The notes: a model not told the origin generated them from the letters alone. DNA of 64,000 nt from Nelumbo lutea (GCA_022828595.1 JAKGHH010000001.1:142495017-142559016); one strand, 5' to 3'. Numbered from the stretch's first letter, positions 34,070 through 45,022 are shown. Numbers and translations are program-made.

Positions 34070-34152
34070 GGTCTTCAATAGTTTTGAACTTTTGATCCAC
34101 GAAGAAGGATTGCATCATATCATCACATCATTACACAATTTGTAATAATCCG

Positions 34153-34332
34153 TTGAAGGCAAGTATAAGATGCAAATAGCATATCAGTCTCTTTTCCCAG
34201 ATATCTTCTTTCTTTTCTCTTGATTTCTATCGTAGGATGGGGTTGAAGGCAAGTATAAGATGTAAATAGCATATCAGCCTCTTTTCCCAGATATCTTCTT
34301 TCTTTTCTCTTGATTTCTATCGTAGGATGGGG
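34153..34332. repeat. Tandem duplication, two units of 90 bp
   Basis: 34153-34242 is repeated at 34243-34332 with two substitutions (GATGCAAA/GATGTAAA and CAGTCTC/CAGCCTC). The unit runs from TTGAAGGCAAGTATAAG to CGTAGGATGGGG. The minus frame through it merely repeats itself and is not a gene. Confidence 0.9.
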
Positions 34333-35637
34333 TGATGGAGTAAGGAAATACAGACACAAGTAAGCATAGACTTGAACTATGGCTAAGGATGTGAATTGGA
34401 CCGGATTTGGTCATTACAGATGGACCAATCCAATCTGATGAATACTTTGGACAGTTTTGAACCGGTCCGGACTGTCCGAATGGACTAGGTCCAAATCAAT
34501 GCAAGGACCATTAAATCTCGACTGGTCCTTCCAAATATGGAGGTACAGAAACAAACATGTTTAATTGCAGGTTTTCCATGCTAAGTTTAGTGGACCTCAC
34601 ATGAAGAGTTCTTTTTGGATGTGTTTGGATTAGGACCTGCTCTTTCGGTGGAACTTTGGAACCATTTATTTGATTTCTAAAATAGTAGGAATACCAACCC
34701 ACCCAGTCACCCACTCCCTCTTCCGGGTCTGGAATCTCTTTCTCTCTCTCACTATTTTTTTAGAAATTTGGAGAAGGATATTTAATAATGGAAAAATTAG
34801 CCTAATCGAGCCAATTAGGCTTCTTTCCAAGATGGCAGACTGTCGCTCCAATGTAAGATAACAAATGGCTAATTTGGACTGTCCATACTACATTAGCCAT
34901 CAAGTTCACTGTTCTATGTAGCTCACGTTAGTAATTAGCCATCACACCGAGTTTATGGCCTGAAACTTGGAAATGAAAATATAGCAGTAGAGAGAGAAAT
35001 TAATACTTTGCAATATTTTTTGGATGTAGTCCTCTAAAGTCTAAACAAAAGCAGCAGCAGCAGCGGTGAAAACAATATAATGCGGCAAGAGCATGACTGT
35101 GTGACTTAAATAACTTTCAATTATGGGAAAATATTCTTAGCATTTATGTTTTTTTCACTTTTCTGGCAAACGAGTCTTAGTATTTATGTAATGCTGTTTT
35201 GAATTTGTAGTAGGTGCATCATAACCCTAGTTTATTATCATTTCATTTCATTAGGAATGTGCAAGTATTTTGAGACCAGGAATTAAATCCCTAAGGCTCT
35301 GTTTGGAAAGAGTAAGTACTATGTAGAATAGAGTCAAAACCTGCCTAAATATTAATGCTGCGTTTTCAGTGTTTGGCTACTTTTTAAAACGAGATTCTTT
35401 GGAAAAAGTTTTTTTTTAAGTGTTTTGTTGATCAGCTTATGTGAGAAGCTAAATGTTGTTTTCTCTCTTCACGTTTTGAAACGGGCTTTTGCTACAAAAA
35501 GCCTGTTTTTGAGCTTTTTCACCACGGGCTTTTATGCAAAAAATCCTGTTATTGAGCGACCCTATAAATTCAAAAGAGTTGAATAATCCAGCTTATTGGG
35601 AACTGTTTCTAACCTCCTTGAACGATGAGTAATCGAC
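34333..35637. other. Intergenic DNA downstream of the MFT-like gene
   Basis: It holds MITE-like debris: GGACCGGATTTGG and GAACCGGTCCGGACTGTCCG at 34398-34480, a CAG microsatellite at 35051-35062, and at 35290-35560 a segment opening AAGGCTCTGTTTGGAAAG that resembles 63014-63060 (AGGCTCAGTTTGGAAGAAG). No supported coding frame. Confidence 0.45.
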
Positions 35638-35742
35638 ATCTCCCCACAAGGGGCCGCCCACATCACATCGCCGCCGTGTAATGGGAACATCTCCCCCAAT
35701 ACACGGCGGAGATGTGCTGTGGGGCGGCCCCTTGTGAGGAGG
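35638..35742. ncRNA. Long perfect-stem hairpin, candidate small-RNA precursor or mini-foldback
   Basis: The left arm (35638-35680) and right arm (35700-35742) pair almost throughout: CTCCCCACAAGGGGCCGCCC with GGGGCGGCCCCTTGTGAGGAG, then CACATCGCCGCCGTGTA with TACACGGCGGAGATGTG. Only a few mismatches interrupt a stem of about 43 bp, and the loop is about 19 bases. It is far more GC-rich than its surroundings. It lies about 630 bp past the MFT stop codon. Transcription and processing are unknown; a small inverted-repeat transposon is equally possible. Confidence 0.5.
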
Positions 35743-36373
35743 AGAAGTGAATTCAATCAATTGCTGAATCTCGGAAATGTAAAGCCAGGCAGCCAGCAGG
35801 CCCACGATGGATGGCTGGAGCCTGGATGAGGCGAGGCTGCTCCAGCACTTCAAATCACTTTAGAACTGAACTGAACGCCTTTCGCATTCATTATTTGTCT
35901 CCACAATTACTATAACCGTACAGTCCAACAGTGTTTTCTTGGGTAAAGTACAGTCCCACAGTTCATGCATTCTTTCCATGTGATTTCGAGATCGACAGAG
36001 AGAAAGACAAACAACTTCCATTTGTATTTGTATGTGTATGTGCTTCTAGAGAGAAGGAGAGAGAGAGAGAGAGAGAGAGAACTTCCATGTAACTTTGGTT
36101 TTATGTATCTATATTCCAACCAGGGCCTATGACCAAACACATTCCTGCTATGCTATCTCCTATCTCCTATCTCCTATCTCCTATCTTCTGCAATTCCAAG
36201 GCTAGTCGGAGTCGTGTATCCAAACAACGGTATATAAATTTATAAAAGCATAAATAAAAATGTCAAGAACCAAACAGCGACTTAAGCTAACCTAAGCAAG
36301 CAAGACAGACAAACAAAACAAACAAGCGAAACGACTAAATTATGTACGTATATGATCGAGTGAAACAGGTCAG
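35743..36373 (-). other. Region just 3' of the MFT-like exon, including microsatellites
   Basis: For the minus-strand gene this is 3' UTR and downstream DNA. It contains a GA tract at about 36056-36080 (CT on the gene's strand) and a heptamer array of CTATCTC, about five units, at 36153-36186. No second gene is recognised. The 76-codon minus frame at 35910-36140 comes from the GA tract. Confidence 0.5.
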
Positions 36374-36597
36374 TCAGCGTTTCCTGGTCGCTGGCTCCTT
36401 CTGGGCGTTAAAATACACAGCAGCGACCGGGAGGCCCAGCCCGTTTTGTGCGGCGAAATTGCGGGTTTTGAAACTGCCACGGGCATCTGGCGGTCGAGTC
36501 TCCTCCGTTATGGGTCCCTTCTGCTGAAACAGTGTGAAGACGTATCGGTGAATGCCGGTCGGAGGCCGAGGTCCCATGTAACTCACCAGCTCTTTCC
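36374..36597 (-). CDS. MFT: MFT-like PEBP protein, last exon (exon 4); rest of gene beyond gap
   Basis: The exon encodes the C-terminal 74 residues of a phosphatidylethanolamine-binding protein of the FT/TFL1/MFT family. It opens GKELVSYMGPRPPTGIHRYV, the conserved ligand-pocket and GIHRY segment, and ends LGLPVAAVYFNAQKEPATRK then R-stop. The VYFNAQKEPAxRxR tail is that of MFT; FT has VFYNCQRE and TFL1 has VFFNAQRE. The acceptor TTTTACATACAG|GG and split glycine codon are exactly where PEBP exon 4 normally starts, and the stop is TGA at 36374-36376. MFT proteins act as regulators of seed germination and dormancy with ABA/GA signalling, in nucleus and cytoplasm. Exons 1-3 are not in this window: the intron runs into the scaffold gap after 87 bp, and 26 kb of nested retrotransposons follow. 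The exon is intact, so the gene is probably alive with a large or misassembled intron. Confidence 0.88.
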
Positions 36598-36684
36598 CTG
36601 TATGTAAAATACTAAAATGTGTAAACCCCATTAACCCATCACAGTTCACAGAATTAGAAATTCATTCCCTCCCACCCACGTCCA

Positions 36685-36784
36685 NNNNNNNNNNNNNNNN
36701 NNNNNNNNNNNNNNNNNNNNNNNNNNNNNNNNNNNNNNNNNNNNNNNNNNNNNNNNNNNNNNNNNNNNNNNNNNNNNNNNNNNN
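36685..36784. other. Assembly gap of exactly 100 N
   Basis: A run of exactly 100 N is the usual placeholder for a gap of unknown size. It lies inside intron 3 of the MFT-like gene and just before the copia-1 5' region, so distances and even adjacency across it cannot be trusted. Confidence 0.99.
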
Positions 36785-36857
36785 TTAGCACAATGATGGG
36801 TCCATCAGTAATGAGGAAACGCACCATAAAATTGGGCTATCCTTTTGCTGTTGGATC

Positions 36858-37152
36858 TGTTAGAGTGTTTTATTAGATGATAGGGGCATCATAGACCGAT
36901 GTGGGAGGGGCTTCACCAGAAAATGGGAACTCTCTCACGGTACCTTGGCGTAACCTGAATATGATGGGTGTGCACTCACTGGATAGAAAGGTTTACCTGA
37001 AAACGACTCTAAACCTTGTCTGACAGAGGCCAAAGGGAAACTCATCTGATGAGTGGATATGATCCGTCACAGAAAGGTGGGGGGTTATGCAGCTAAAACA
37101 GTTGGCTTCACGCACCCTATGTGATTTCCCACATTTCTAGAGACATTCTGTC
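36858..37152 (+). repeat. Possible short or divergent 5' LTR of copia-1
   Basis: The segment starts TGTTAGAGTGTTTT (compare TGTTAGACAGTCTTG at the 3' LTR start) and ends ACATTCTGTCA (compare ACCATTCTTTCA at the 3' LTR end), with CGCACCCT shared just upstream of the end. The copia leader TATGTAGGTAACATGAATC follows directly. In between, the 295 bp do not resemble the 1954-bp 3' LTR. It could be a deleted or replaced LTR of a related family. Low certainty. Confidence 0.3.
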
Positions 37153-37217
37153 ATCTATGTAGGTAACATGAATCAAACTAAGGTTGTGGACTAACGTTTT
37201 TGCTGTTTTATCAGAAA

Positions 37218-40200
37218 ATGGCAAACGGTCAATTTGCAAAGCTTCTAGATGATAACAAGCTTAAGGGCCCAAACTATGTCGACTGGTACATAAATCTTAT
37301 GCTGGTCCTAACTTCTGAAAAGTTAGATAAAGTGGTGAAAAATCATGTCCCGAATGTCCGGGTGATAGGGCTTCTGAGGCCCGTAGGAGGGACTACCAAG
37401 ATTGGGAGGATAAGAACTCCCTAGCCCGCTGCTTTGTCATTGCCTCATTAGACAACTCAATACAGAGGCAGTTCAATCAGATCGAACTAGCCAAGGACAT
37501 ATTGGACAGTCTAAGAACAATGTATGAAGAGCAGAACTATTCTACTCGACAGAAGGTCCTGAAATTGTTCATGACCATGCAGATGTCCAAGGGGTAGAAA
37601 GTTCATGACCATTGTCTTCGAATGATGGGATACATTAATGAACTTGAAGCTCTTGGATCCGGGCTAGATCTTGGCACGCAAGTGGATGCCATCCTAAATT
37701 CTTTGCCCTCTTCCTTCAATGCGTTCACTATGAACTACAATATGAATAAGTTGAATGTCAGCGTCCAGGAACTCAGCAATATGTTGCAGAGGGCCGAGGA
37801 TCTTTTAAAGAAGGATGAGCCTGTGGTTATGCTTGCTGAAGCTAACAGATCGGGCAAGAAAAAGAGAAAGGCAAAGAAGCCCCAGAAGAAAGCTGCCAAA
37901 CCCAAGAAGCAGAAGAAGAACAAGGCATCGGATGTCAATCACTTCTGCAAACAAACCATCCACTGGAAGAGGAACTGTCCTGCCTACCTGGAATCTAAGA
38001 AAGGTAACATCAAAACTTGTGTCATAGAAACTAATATGTTAGTTACTTTTGTGTCCTGGTGTGTTGACTCTGGGGCTTCAACTCATGCGTGTAACTCATT
38101 GCAGGGGTTCAAGGTTAGTAGAAGATTGAGTGATGGCGAGGTGACACTATTCTTGGGAACGACTGCAAGTGTTGCAGCTGCGGCGATAGGAACCGTAGAA
38201 TTAGTTTTTAGAGAAGGAGTCCTTGTACTTAAAGATTGTCTTTATGTACAGAACTTGAGAAGAAATTTAATTTCTGTTTCAAAACTGTGTGCTGATGGAT
38301 ATACTGTTTATTTTAGTAATATGATGACTGTTAAACGGAATAACAAATTCATCGCATGCGGGGAACTGGAGAATGGTTTGTATGTTCTACATCCTTCTCT
38401 AGAAACTAAACTAACCAAAACTACGTCGGTCGAAAATCCCAAGAAAAGGAGTCGTGATACAGTTAATCCCACGTGCCTCTGGCATTACCGACTTGGCCAT
38501 ATCGGTATTGACCGAATCACAAGACTGGTAAAGGATGGTCCTTTGGATTTTCTAACCGTAGAAAATCTTCCCACTTGTGAGCCTTGCCTACAAGGTAAGA
38601 TGACTAAGTGGCCATTTGACGGTAAGCCTGAAAGATCTGGAGGCACACTTGACCTAATACATACTGATGTATGTGGTCCCCTGAGTGTTAGGACACAGAA
38701 TCAACACGTGTACTTCATCACCTTTACAGATGATTTTTTACAATATGGTTACGTGTACCTAATGAGACACAAGTCTGAATCCTTTGAAAAGTTCAAAGAG
38801 TTCAGACAGAAAGTCGAGAAACAGTTAGGGAGAGAAATTAAGGCCCTTCGATCGGATCGAGGTGGTGAGTATCTCTCTGACGAATTCAGGGACTACTTAA
38901 AGGACAATGGGATAGTGTCACAACTAGCTTCTCCTGCTACACCACAACTCAACAGTGTTTCAGAGAGGAGGAATAGGACCTTGTTGGACATGGTCCGGTC
39001 ACTTCTCGTACGCTTAGAATTACCCACATCCTTTTGGGGATATACATTAGAGACTGCTATCTACTTGTTGAATTGGGTTCCAACCAAATCAGTTCTGAAA
39101 ACTCCATATGAACTATGGACCGGAAGGAAGCCAAGTGTAAGACACTTGAAAATTTGGGGTTGTCCTGCACACGTTAAAAGGACAAGTGCAGACAAGTTGG
39201 AATCCAAAACCATTCATTGCCTATTTATAGGCTACCCAAAGGATTCAGTGGGTTACCTATTTTATGACCCAAGTGAGCAAAAAGTGTTCTGCAGTCGAAA
39301 CGCCCAATTCTTAGAATATCAATACATCATGGACACTCACCGCCAGGAAATAGTTCTTGATGAGGAGAGCTCACGAGTAGTGGGAGATGTCCCACAAGTT
39401 CCAGGTAATGACCAACCTAGAAGGTCCACCCGTGTATCTAGACCACCAGTCCGATATGGTTATGACCAGGATACCTACCTGGTGGAAGCCTTGACTAGTG
39501 AAGAGGATCCCGTGACTTACGCGGAAGCTATGTTAGACATAGATTCCCAGAAGTGGGTGGAGGCCATGAGAGCTAAGATAGACTCGATGGAGACCAATGG
39601 AGTTTGGACTCTAGTAGATCCGCCCTCCGGGTTAAAAGCAATTCGTTGCAAATGGATCTACAAGAGGAAGAAGGGCCCCGATGGCAGGATTGAGACCTAC
39701 AAAGCTCGCTTGGTGGCAAAAGCGTATACTCAGAAAGAAGGCATCGATTATGAGGAAACCTTTTCGCTCGTGGCCATGCTTAAATCCATTAGGATCCTAC
39801 TAGCTGTAGCAGCATACCATAACTACGAGATTTGGCAAATGGATGTCAAAACCGCGTTCCTGAATGGAGATCTTAGTGAAGATATCTACATGCAGCAGCC
39901 GCAAGGCTTTATTGCTACTAGTCAGGAACACATGGTATGTAGACTCAACAGATCCATATATGGACTTAAACAGGCTTCTAGGAGTTGGAACATCCATTTT
40001 GATTCTGCCGTCAAAATGTTTGACTTTGAGCAGAATCCGGATGAGCCCTGTGTTTACAAGAAATCCAGTGGGGATAAGATTACTTTTTTAGTACTGTATG
40101 TGGACGATATCCTACTCATTGGGAATGATGTAGGAATGTTGACTTCGGTCAAGGTATGGTTGTCGCAGTAGTTCTCCATGAAAGATCTTGGAGAAGCTTC

Positions 40201-41097
40201 ATATATACTAGGTCTTCGACTCTATAGAGATAGATCGAAGTGGATAATTGGATTATCCTAGGCTGCTTACATTGACAAAATTGTTAAAAGGTACAGCATG
40301 GAAAACTCCAAGAAAGGAAATGTTCCTTTCAGACATGGAGTAACTCTCTCCAAGAAGATGTCTCCCAAGACTTCTGAGGAGATTAAGGGCATGAGAGACG
40401 TTCCCTATGCCTCAGTCGTAGGGAGCATCATGTATGCCATGCTGTGCACTCGCCCGGACATAGCTCAGGTAGTGAGTGTGGTAAGCAGATTCCAGGCTAA
40501 CCCAGGGCAGGAGCATTGGACTGCTGTGAAGAACATACTTAAATACCTTCGAAGGACAAAAGAGTTTTGTCTGGTATTCGATGGTAGTTCACTACAAGTT
40601 CTGGGGGATACCGATGCCGATTTCCAGTCGGATCAAGATGATAGAAAGTCTACGTCTGGGTATGTTTTCATGATAGGATCGTGTGTTGTTTGCTGGAAAA
40701 GCAGCAAATAGGGGTCCACTGCAGACTCCACAACCGAGGCCGAGTACATTGCCGCAAGTGAAGCTACCAAGGAAGTCATGTGGATGAAGAAATTCATACA
40801 CGAATTGGGAGTGATTCCATCCAGCACATCACCCATCCCGTTGTTGTGTGACAACAATGGAGCAATCGCCCAGGCTAAAGAGCCTCGGGCCCACTCGAAG
40901 TCAAAGCACATCGAGAGGAAGTACCATGTACTATGGGAGATCGTTGGTAGAGGGGACGCCCTAATTCAGAAGATAGCATCAGCGGATAATGTGGTAGACC
41001 CATTGACTAAGCCACTGACATAGAAGGTGTTTGAGAAACATGTGGAAAGTATGGGACTCCGGCTTGTACCAGATTGGACCAAAGTGCAAGTGGGAGC
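37218..41097 (+). pseudogene. Copia-1 gag-pol polyprotein, nearly intact but with nonsense codons
   Basis: Gag starts MANGQFAKLLDDNKLKG (UBN2-type). A frameshift near 37350 is followed by SLARCFVIASLDNSIQRQF. The zinc knuckle reads NHFCKQTIHWKRNC, with its first Cys lost relative to copia-2. The long frame 37622-40171 then holds protease (WCVDSGASTHACNS) and integrase ([52 protein letters not shown]). RT follows with [33 protein letters not shown] and FLVLYVDDILLIG. RNase H runs from GSIMYAMLCTRPDIA to KHIERKYHVLWEIVG. Five TAG stops (37595, 40169, 40259, 40709, 41021) each replace a CAG codon. No copy of itself could be made without readthrough. Confidence 0.92.
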
Positions 41098-43051
41098 TGT
41101 TAGACAGTCTTGTATGCCCTTAGCTTCAATCGGATTTGATGTACTTTTGTTATTTAGTGGAAATAAATTAAAGTGCATGTTTGATTCATGTTGTTTGGTG
41201 TAATTCTGTGTAAGACCCTAAAACTGGACACTTATAGAAACTTGTGTTAGTTTTAAATGTTCACAGTCATTGGATAAGTCTGGGGAGATTTATCCTACCA
41301 AGGCTGATACTGATGTGCCACCAAGTGTTGGGATGGCTTGTTTCGGCCATCAGGGTAAGACCCAAGGAAAATGTAGTATGGGATTGCTTGAACCCTTGAA
41401 CCGGACCAGATTTCCAGTGTTGCCCTAGACCTTGGAGACAAATGGGCAAAACTGGAAAGTTACACCTGACCCCTAGACTCGATTATGACACATCACTAGG
41501 TGTCGAATCGGGTTGTCTTTGATGTGTCAATCAGTGATATCCTTAGTGGGGGTCAAAACTTGGACATGTTGGGGCAATCTGAGAATTCATCTGAGTGAGT
41601 GGTCATAGTGACAGGATCAGCCCCTTTGTTGGACAATGGTAATGGTCGGGAATGCACTCTCTCTGATGGAAACCAAACTGCCGGTAGTTGATTTCAATCA
41701 TTGGAATTTTGTTTTGCAAAAATAAGATATCTATATATATATATATATGTATATGTATGGTTTCAAAAAGATTTGGAAAAAGTTTTAATTCCCGGGATCC
41801 ATGTGAGTAGAGAGTGCGGCACTGTTCCTTGCAGCCGAGGGAGAGGTCTTCTCTTGTCGGGCAGTACTTGATCATTAAGGGCTGAGAGGTTAAGTGTAAG
41901 ACCATTTAGGATATTACCTGATGGGCTAATCTTGCACCTGCCCACAGTCCCTGGGTTTTTATAAGATGGCTTGGCCCAGGGACCACTTAATGTAAGTGTT
42001 GGGCCCATAGGGTCCATGTGATGGGCTCAAGGGGGTCACTGAGTCTTTCAGTGAATTCGACTGGGCCTTGTAATAAAGGCTGGGCCAAACCCATGTGGCT
42101 GGGGTGTAGATCAATGCTTGGGTCCCACGCCATACAAAGAAGCCCAACTAGGTAGCAGGTTGGAAACTAGTTAAACACTGAACACTTAATGGGCCAAAAG
42201 CCCATTTCGAACTAGGCTGATATGATCACCAGTTCATAGGGAGAATCTGAGATTAGTGTTAGTAAAAGGATTGGGTCTTTGACCTTATCCACTCTAAGAG
42301 ACCAAATTCAAATTAGATTTGAATCTGGTAACCTCCTGATAAGATTAGGAGTTAACTAACTTGATCTGCAGATAGGATTAAGATTAACCTCTATCCAAAT
42401 ACTTATTTGGATTGGGATAACTCCCAAAATATTGGGAGGTTTCTTAATCAAGAAGAAAGAGGAGAAAACCCAAGCAGAAATATCAGATTTCAAACTAGGG
42501 GGTTTCAAAGAGCAAGAAACACATCCTGCAATCTGAGATTTGATCTCTCACAGACTCCAGAGAGAAGAGACAATTCTGCCCTCTTCGTTCCTGGACTTCT
42601 CCTCCTTCAGCCGCCGCCACTACCTGTTGGGAGATTGGATTTTTGCAGCAACAGGAAGTCAAGAAAGCAGTTCTTGACAATAGTCTTGCAAGAAAGACAA
42701 AAGGATTTGGTGTTCAAGGTTTCCAGAGGGTTCTTGTGAAGAATCCAGTGTGTAGGACGCACCTATTGGTTCCATTCCATCCACAGTTGTGTCATCGAGC
42801 GGATCTTGGTTACTTCTTTGGGCGTGAACACCAACTTTGGGAGATATTATTTCTCCGGATCAGGTATAATCCTTCATGTTTCTTTTTGGTTCAGATCTGG
42901 TTTGTTTATGGTTCAAGTAGGATCCTTGAATAATATATTCTAAATTTATGGAATGCGATTCCCAGTTGGAAGAAGGTAGGAAAATTTTTGAAATTTGCCC
43001 CCCATTCCGCACCCTTCTTGGTGTCCATTAGATGGATCTTACCATTCTTTC
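41098..43051 (+). repeat. Copia-1 3' LTR, 1954 bp
   Basis: Starts TGTTAGACAGTCTTG after the purine tract and ends TACCATTCTTTCA, where sequence changes abruptly into the LTR tail of the gag-only gypsy (ATTAGCTCTTTTG). It corresponds along its whole length to the minus-strand LTR at 56819-58772, which is also 1954 bp, despite many substitutions and indels. It includes a small (TA)n tract at about 41728-41746. Confidence 0.88.
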
Positions 43052-43230
43052 AATTAGCTCTTTTGTTATTTTAGAATTTTAATTATTCAAATTTCCCACT
43101 CTTTATATTGCACATTCGGCTAAGAAATTAATTACTGGCTCCTTGTCGTATTCGACCTAGTACCACTGTTACTACAAGTTTATAATAAGTTGGGACTAGA
43201 ATTAATTTTGAGGGCTTCGACAACCCGTCA
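43052..43230 (+). repeat. Gag-only gypsy 5' LTR, 3' tail only
   Basis: CTTTTGTTATTTTAGAATTT through GACAACCCGTCA matches 46093-46262 of the 3' LTR almost base for base, including the TACCACTGTTACTACAAG and GAGGGCTTCGACAACC blocks. The upstream 800 bp of this LTR are missing because copia-1 inserted here and its other flank lies in or beyond the assembly gap. Confidence 0.85.
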
Positions 43231-43236
43231 GAATTT

Positions 43237-43254
43237 TGGCGCTGTTGCTAGGGA
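43237..43254 (+). other. Primer-binding site, tRNA-Asp type
   Basis: TGGCGCTGTTGCTAGGGA lies seven bases after the LTR end. It resembles the 3' end complement of plant tRNA-Asp (TGGCGCCGTTGCCGGGGA). The three differences are two C-to-T and one G-to-A, i.e. all transitions. Confidence 0.65.
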
Positions 43255-43398
43255 GCTATTTTAATTTCTTAGCTTCATGCCTTTCATTTGTACTAACCTC
43301 TTTTCTTTTATTACTCATTCTCAAAAAGGTGAACTAGAATATATTCTTGAAATTGAGAAGACAAAACACCTGAGGCGGCATGTCAATTGATCTCCAAC

Positions 43399-44517
43399 AT
43401 GGCTGAGAACTCTCAACAATTTGGAGCAAGAATAGATGGAGCTATCAGACGTGTTAATGAGGTAAGTTGTTCTAATCTGGAAAGTCAAATTTCTAATCTA
43501 ACTGCTTTGGTTCATCAATTGGTTGCAGGGCAATTAAAAATGACTATGGTTTGTGGCATATGCTCAATTCCTGGGCATCCAACGAACATGTGCCCATCAT
43601 TGCGAGATGATTCAATGCAACAAGTCAATGTCGTAGGAGGATTTCCTGGCCAATCTCAACACAAATATGATCCCTATTCTAACTGTTACAATCTTGGGTG
43701 GAGGGGTCATCCCAATCTGAGCTGTGGAAATCAAAGAGGGCCACAGAGATTCCAGCCTCAAGCTTTCAACAAACAACCTCCAATTCCAGCACTTACCCAA
43801 GCCCAAAATCAACCCTCAAGTTCAGGTATGTCTTTAGATGAGATAGTTAAGGCTCTAGCGACTAACACTCAACAATTCCAACAAGAAACAAGGGCCAGCA
43901 TCTAGAACTTAGGGAACCAAATCAGTCAACTTGCTACTTCTATTAGCAAGTTGGAGGCACAAACTTCTAGAAAACTACCATCACAGACGGTGGTCAATCC
44001 CAAGGAGAGTGCTAGTGCAATGGTGCTAAGAAGTGGGAAGGAATTGCAGTCACAACCTGCTTCACCAAGGAAAGTGGATGAAGAGTAGAAAGAAGAGGAA
44101 GAACAAAATCCACCTAAGAGTTCCAATAAGGAAATTTTTTAAGAAGAAGATATGAATGAGGAGCTCGAATTGAGTGCACAATTGGATATGAAGGAAGAGT
44201 TAGATTCGTCCTATGCGCATTCCATTTTTTCTATAGATACTACTGACTCTTTAGTGCAGCAAACTTTTGAACTAGATGATGAAGACACACTGAAAGTTGC
44301 ACTTAACAATGGGTCTGATCAATTACAACAAGTAGAAAAGGAGTTTGTGTTGAATCCTGAATTGCAAAATTTGACTTTTGAGTCGGAATCTTTTAAATCT
44401 ATAACTCTTAGTTTACCTCCAGCTCACACAAAACTCCTTGCATCTATTTTGCAGGCCCCTATTCCAAATTTGAACCCACCCATGATGGATGAAAGAGGAG
44501 CACACCGAAAGCTGTGA
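43399..44517 (+). pseudogene. Gag of the gag-only gypsy, single frame with three nonsense codons
   Basis: Starts MAENSQQFGARIDGAIRR. A knuckle-like CGICSIPGHPTNMC (about residues 50-63) is followed by VNVVGGFPGQSQHKYDPYSN and GWRGHPNLS, then a Gln/Pro-rich stretch, MSLDEIVKALATNTQQFQQE, GNQISQLATSISKLEAQTSR and MVLRSGKEL. A long acidic C-terminal part ends MMDERGAHRKL. These are conserved features of Athila/Tat-like gag. The frame is continuous for about 1.1 kb. It is broken only at 43903 (TAG), 44086 (TAG) and 44140 (TAA), each one C-to-T change from Gln. Confidence 0.85.
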
Positions 44518-44859
44518 CCACGAGAGATATAGGATCCGTGATAGGGAAGTTGTTTTTCCCTTTTTCTTTTTGTTTTTACATTTTTAGTTTAGTTTTTCTA
44601 CCCTTTCTTTGCATTTAACCTCACATTGGGAATAATGTAAGTTTTAAGTGTGGCGGAGGGGATTTAGGTTAGAGTTTAGGTTGCATTTTAAAATTTGATT
44701 TAGGTCGTGTTTTTCTGCATTTGCTCTTCAAAAAAAAAACCTCAACTCTTTTGAGGTACGATCAAGGAGTACATGACTTATCTGAAGCCATTTCCAATTA
44801 AGCTAGTCCTAAATTCAGGTTTAAGTAAATGGGGTAGTGTTTTACCATTGCTACAATTG

Positions 44860-45022
44860 GTAGGATGGAGCATAAAATGCACCTACCAACCAAGTAATGC
44901 AATAGTAGGATGGAGCAAAAAATGCATCTACTAGCCAACAAATTCAACAGTAGGACGGAGCATAAAATGCACCTACTGGTCGAGTGATCTAAAATTGAGA
45001 CGGAGCATAAAATGCACTCACT
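44860..45022 (+). repeat. Four-unit minisatellite of small hairpins
   Basis: Units starting near 44860, 44904, 44949 and 44996 share GTAGGAYGGAGCATAAAATG then CACCTAC. Spacing is 44-47 bp. Within each unit GTAGG pairs with CCTAC and GCAT with ATGC around an AAA loop. The array sits between gag and the 3' LTR, a region often structured in plant gypsy elements. Confidence 0.75.

Larger units (their letters stand above)
37153..43051 (+). mobile_element. Copia-1: Ty1/copia retrotransposon, internal region plus 3' LTR
   Basis: The internal region (leader, gag-pol 37218-41097, purine tract AAGTGCAAGTGGGAG) is followed by a 1954-bp 3' LTR. Domain order PR-IN-RT-RNaseH makes it Ty1/copia. A sister copy in opposite orientation (copia-2) lies at 51171-58772. 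No matching 1954-bp 5' LTR exists on this side of the gap. The element sits in the 5' LTR of the gag-only gypsy, whose remaining LTR tail starts at 43052. Confidence 0.88.

Noticed and set aside
35910..36140. 76-codon minus frame near the GA tract
   Set aside because: Its SLSLSL centre is the translated GA microsatellite, and no homologous domain or splice context is present.
44860..45022. CRISPR-like array from evenly spaced repeats
   Set aside because: Units are degenerate, spacers are not unique sequences of constant type, and the array sits inside a plant retrotransposon.
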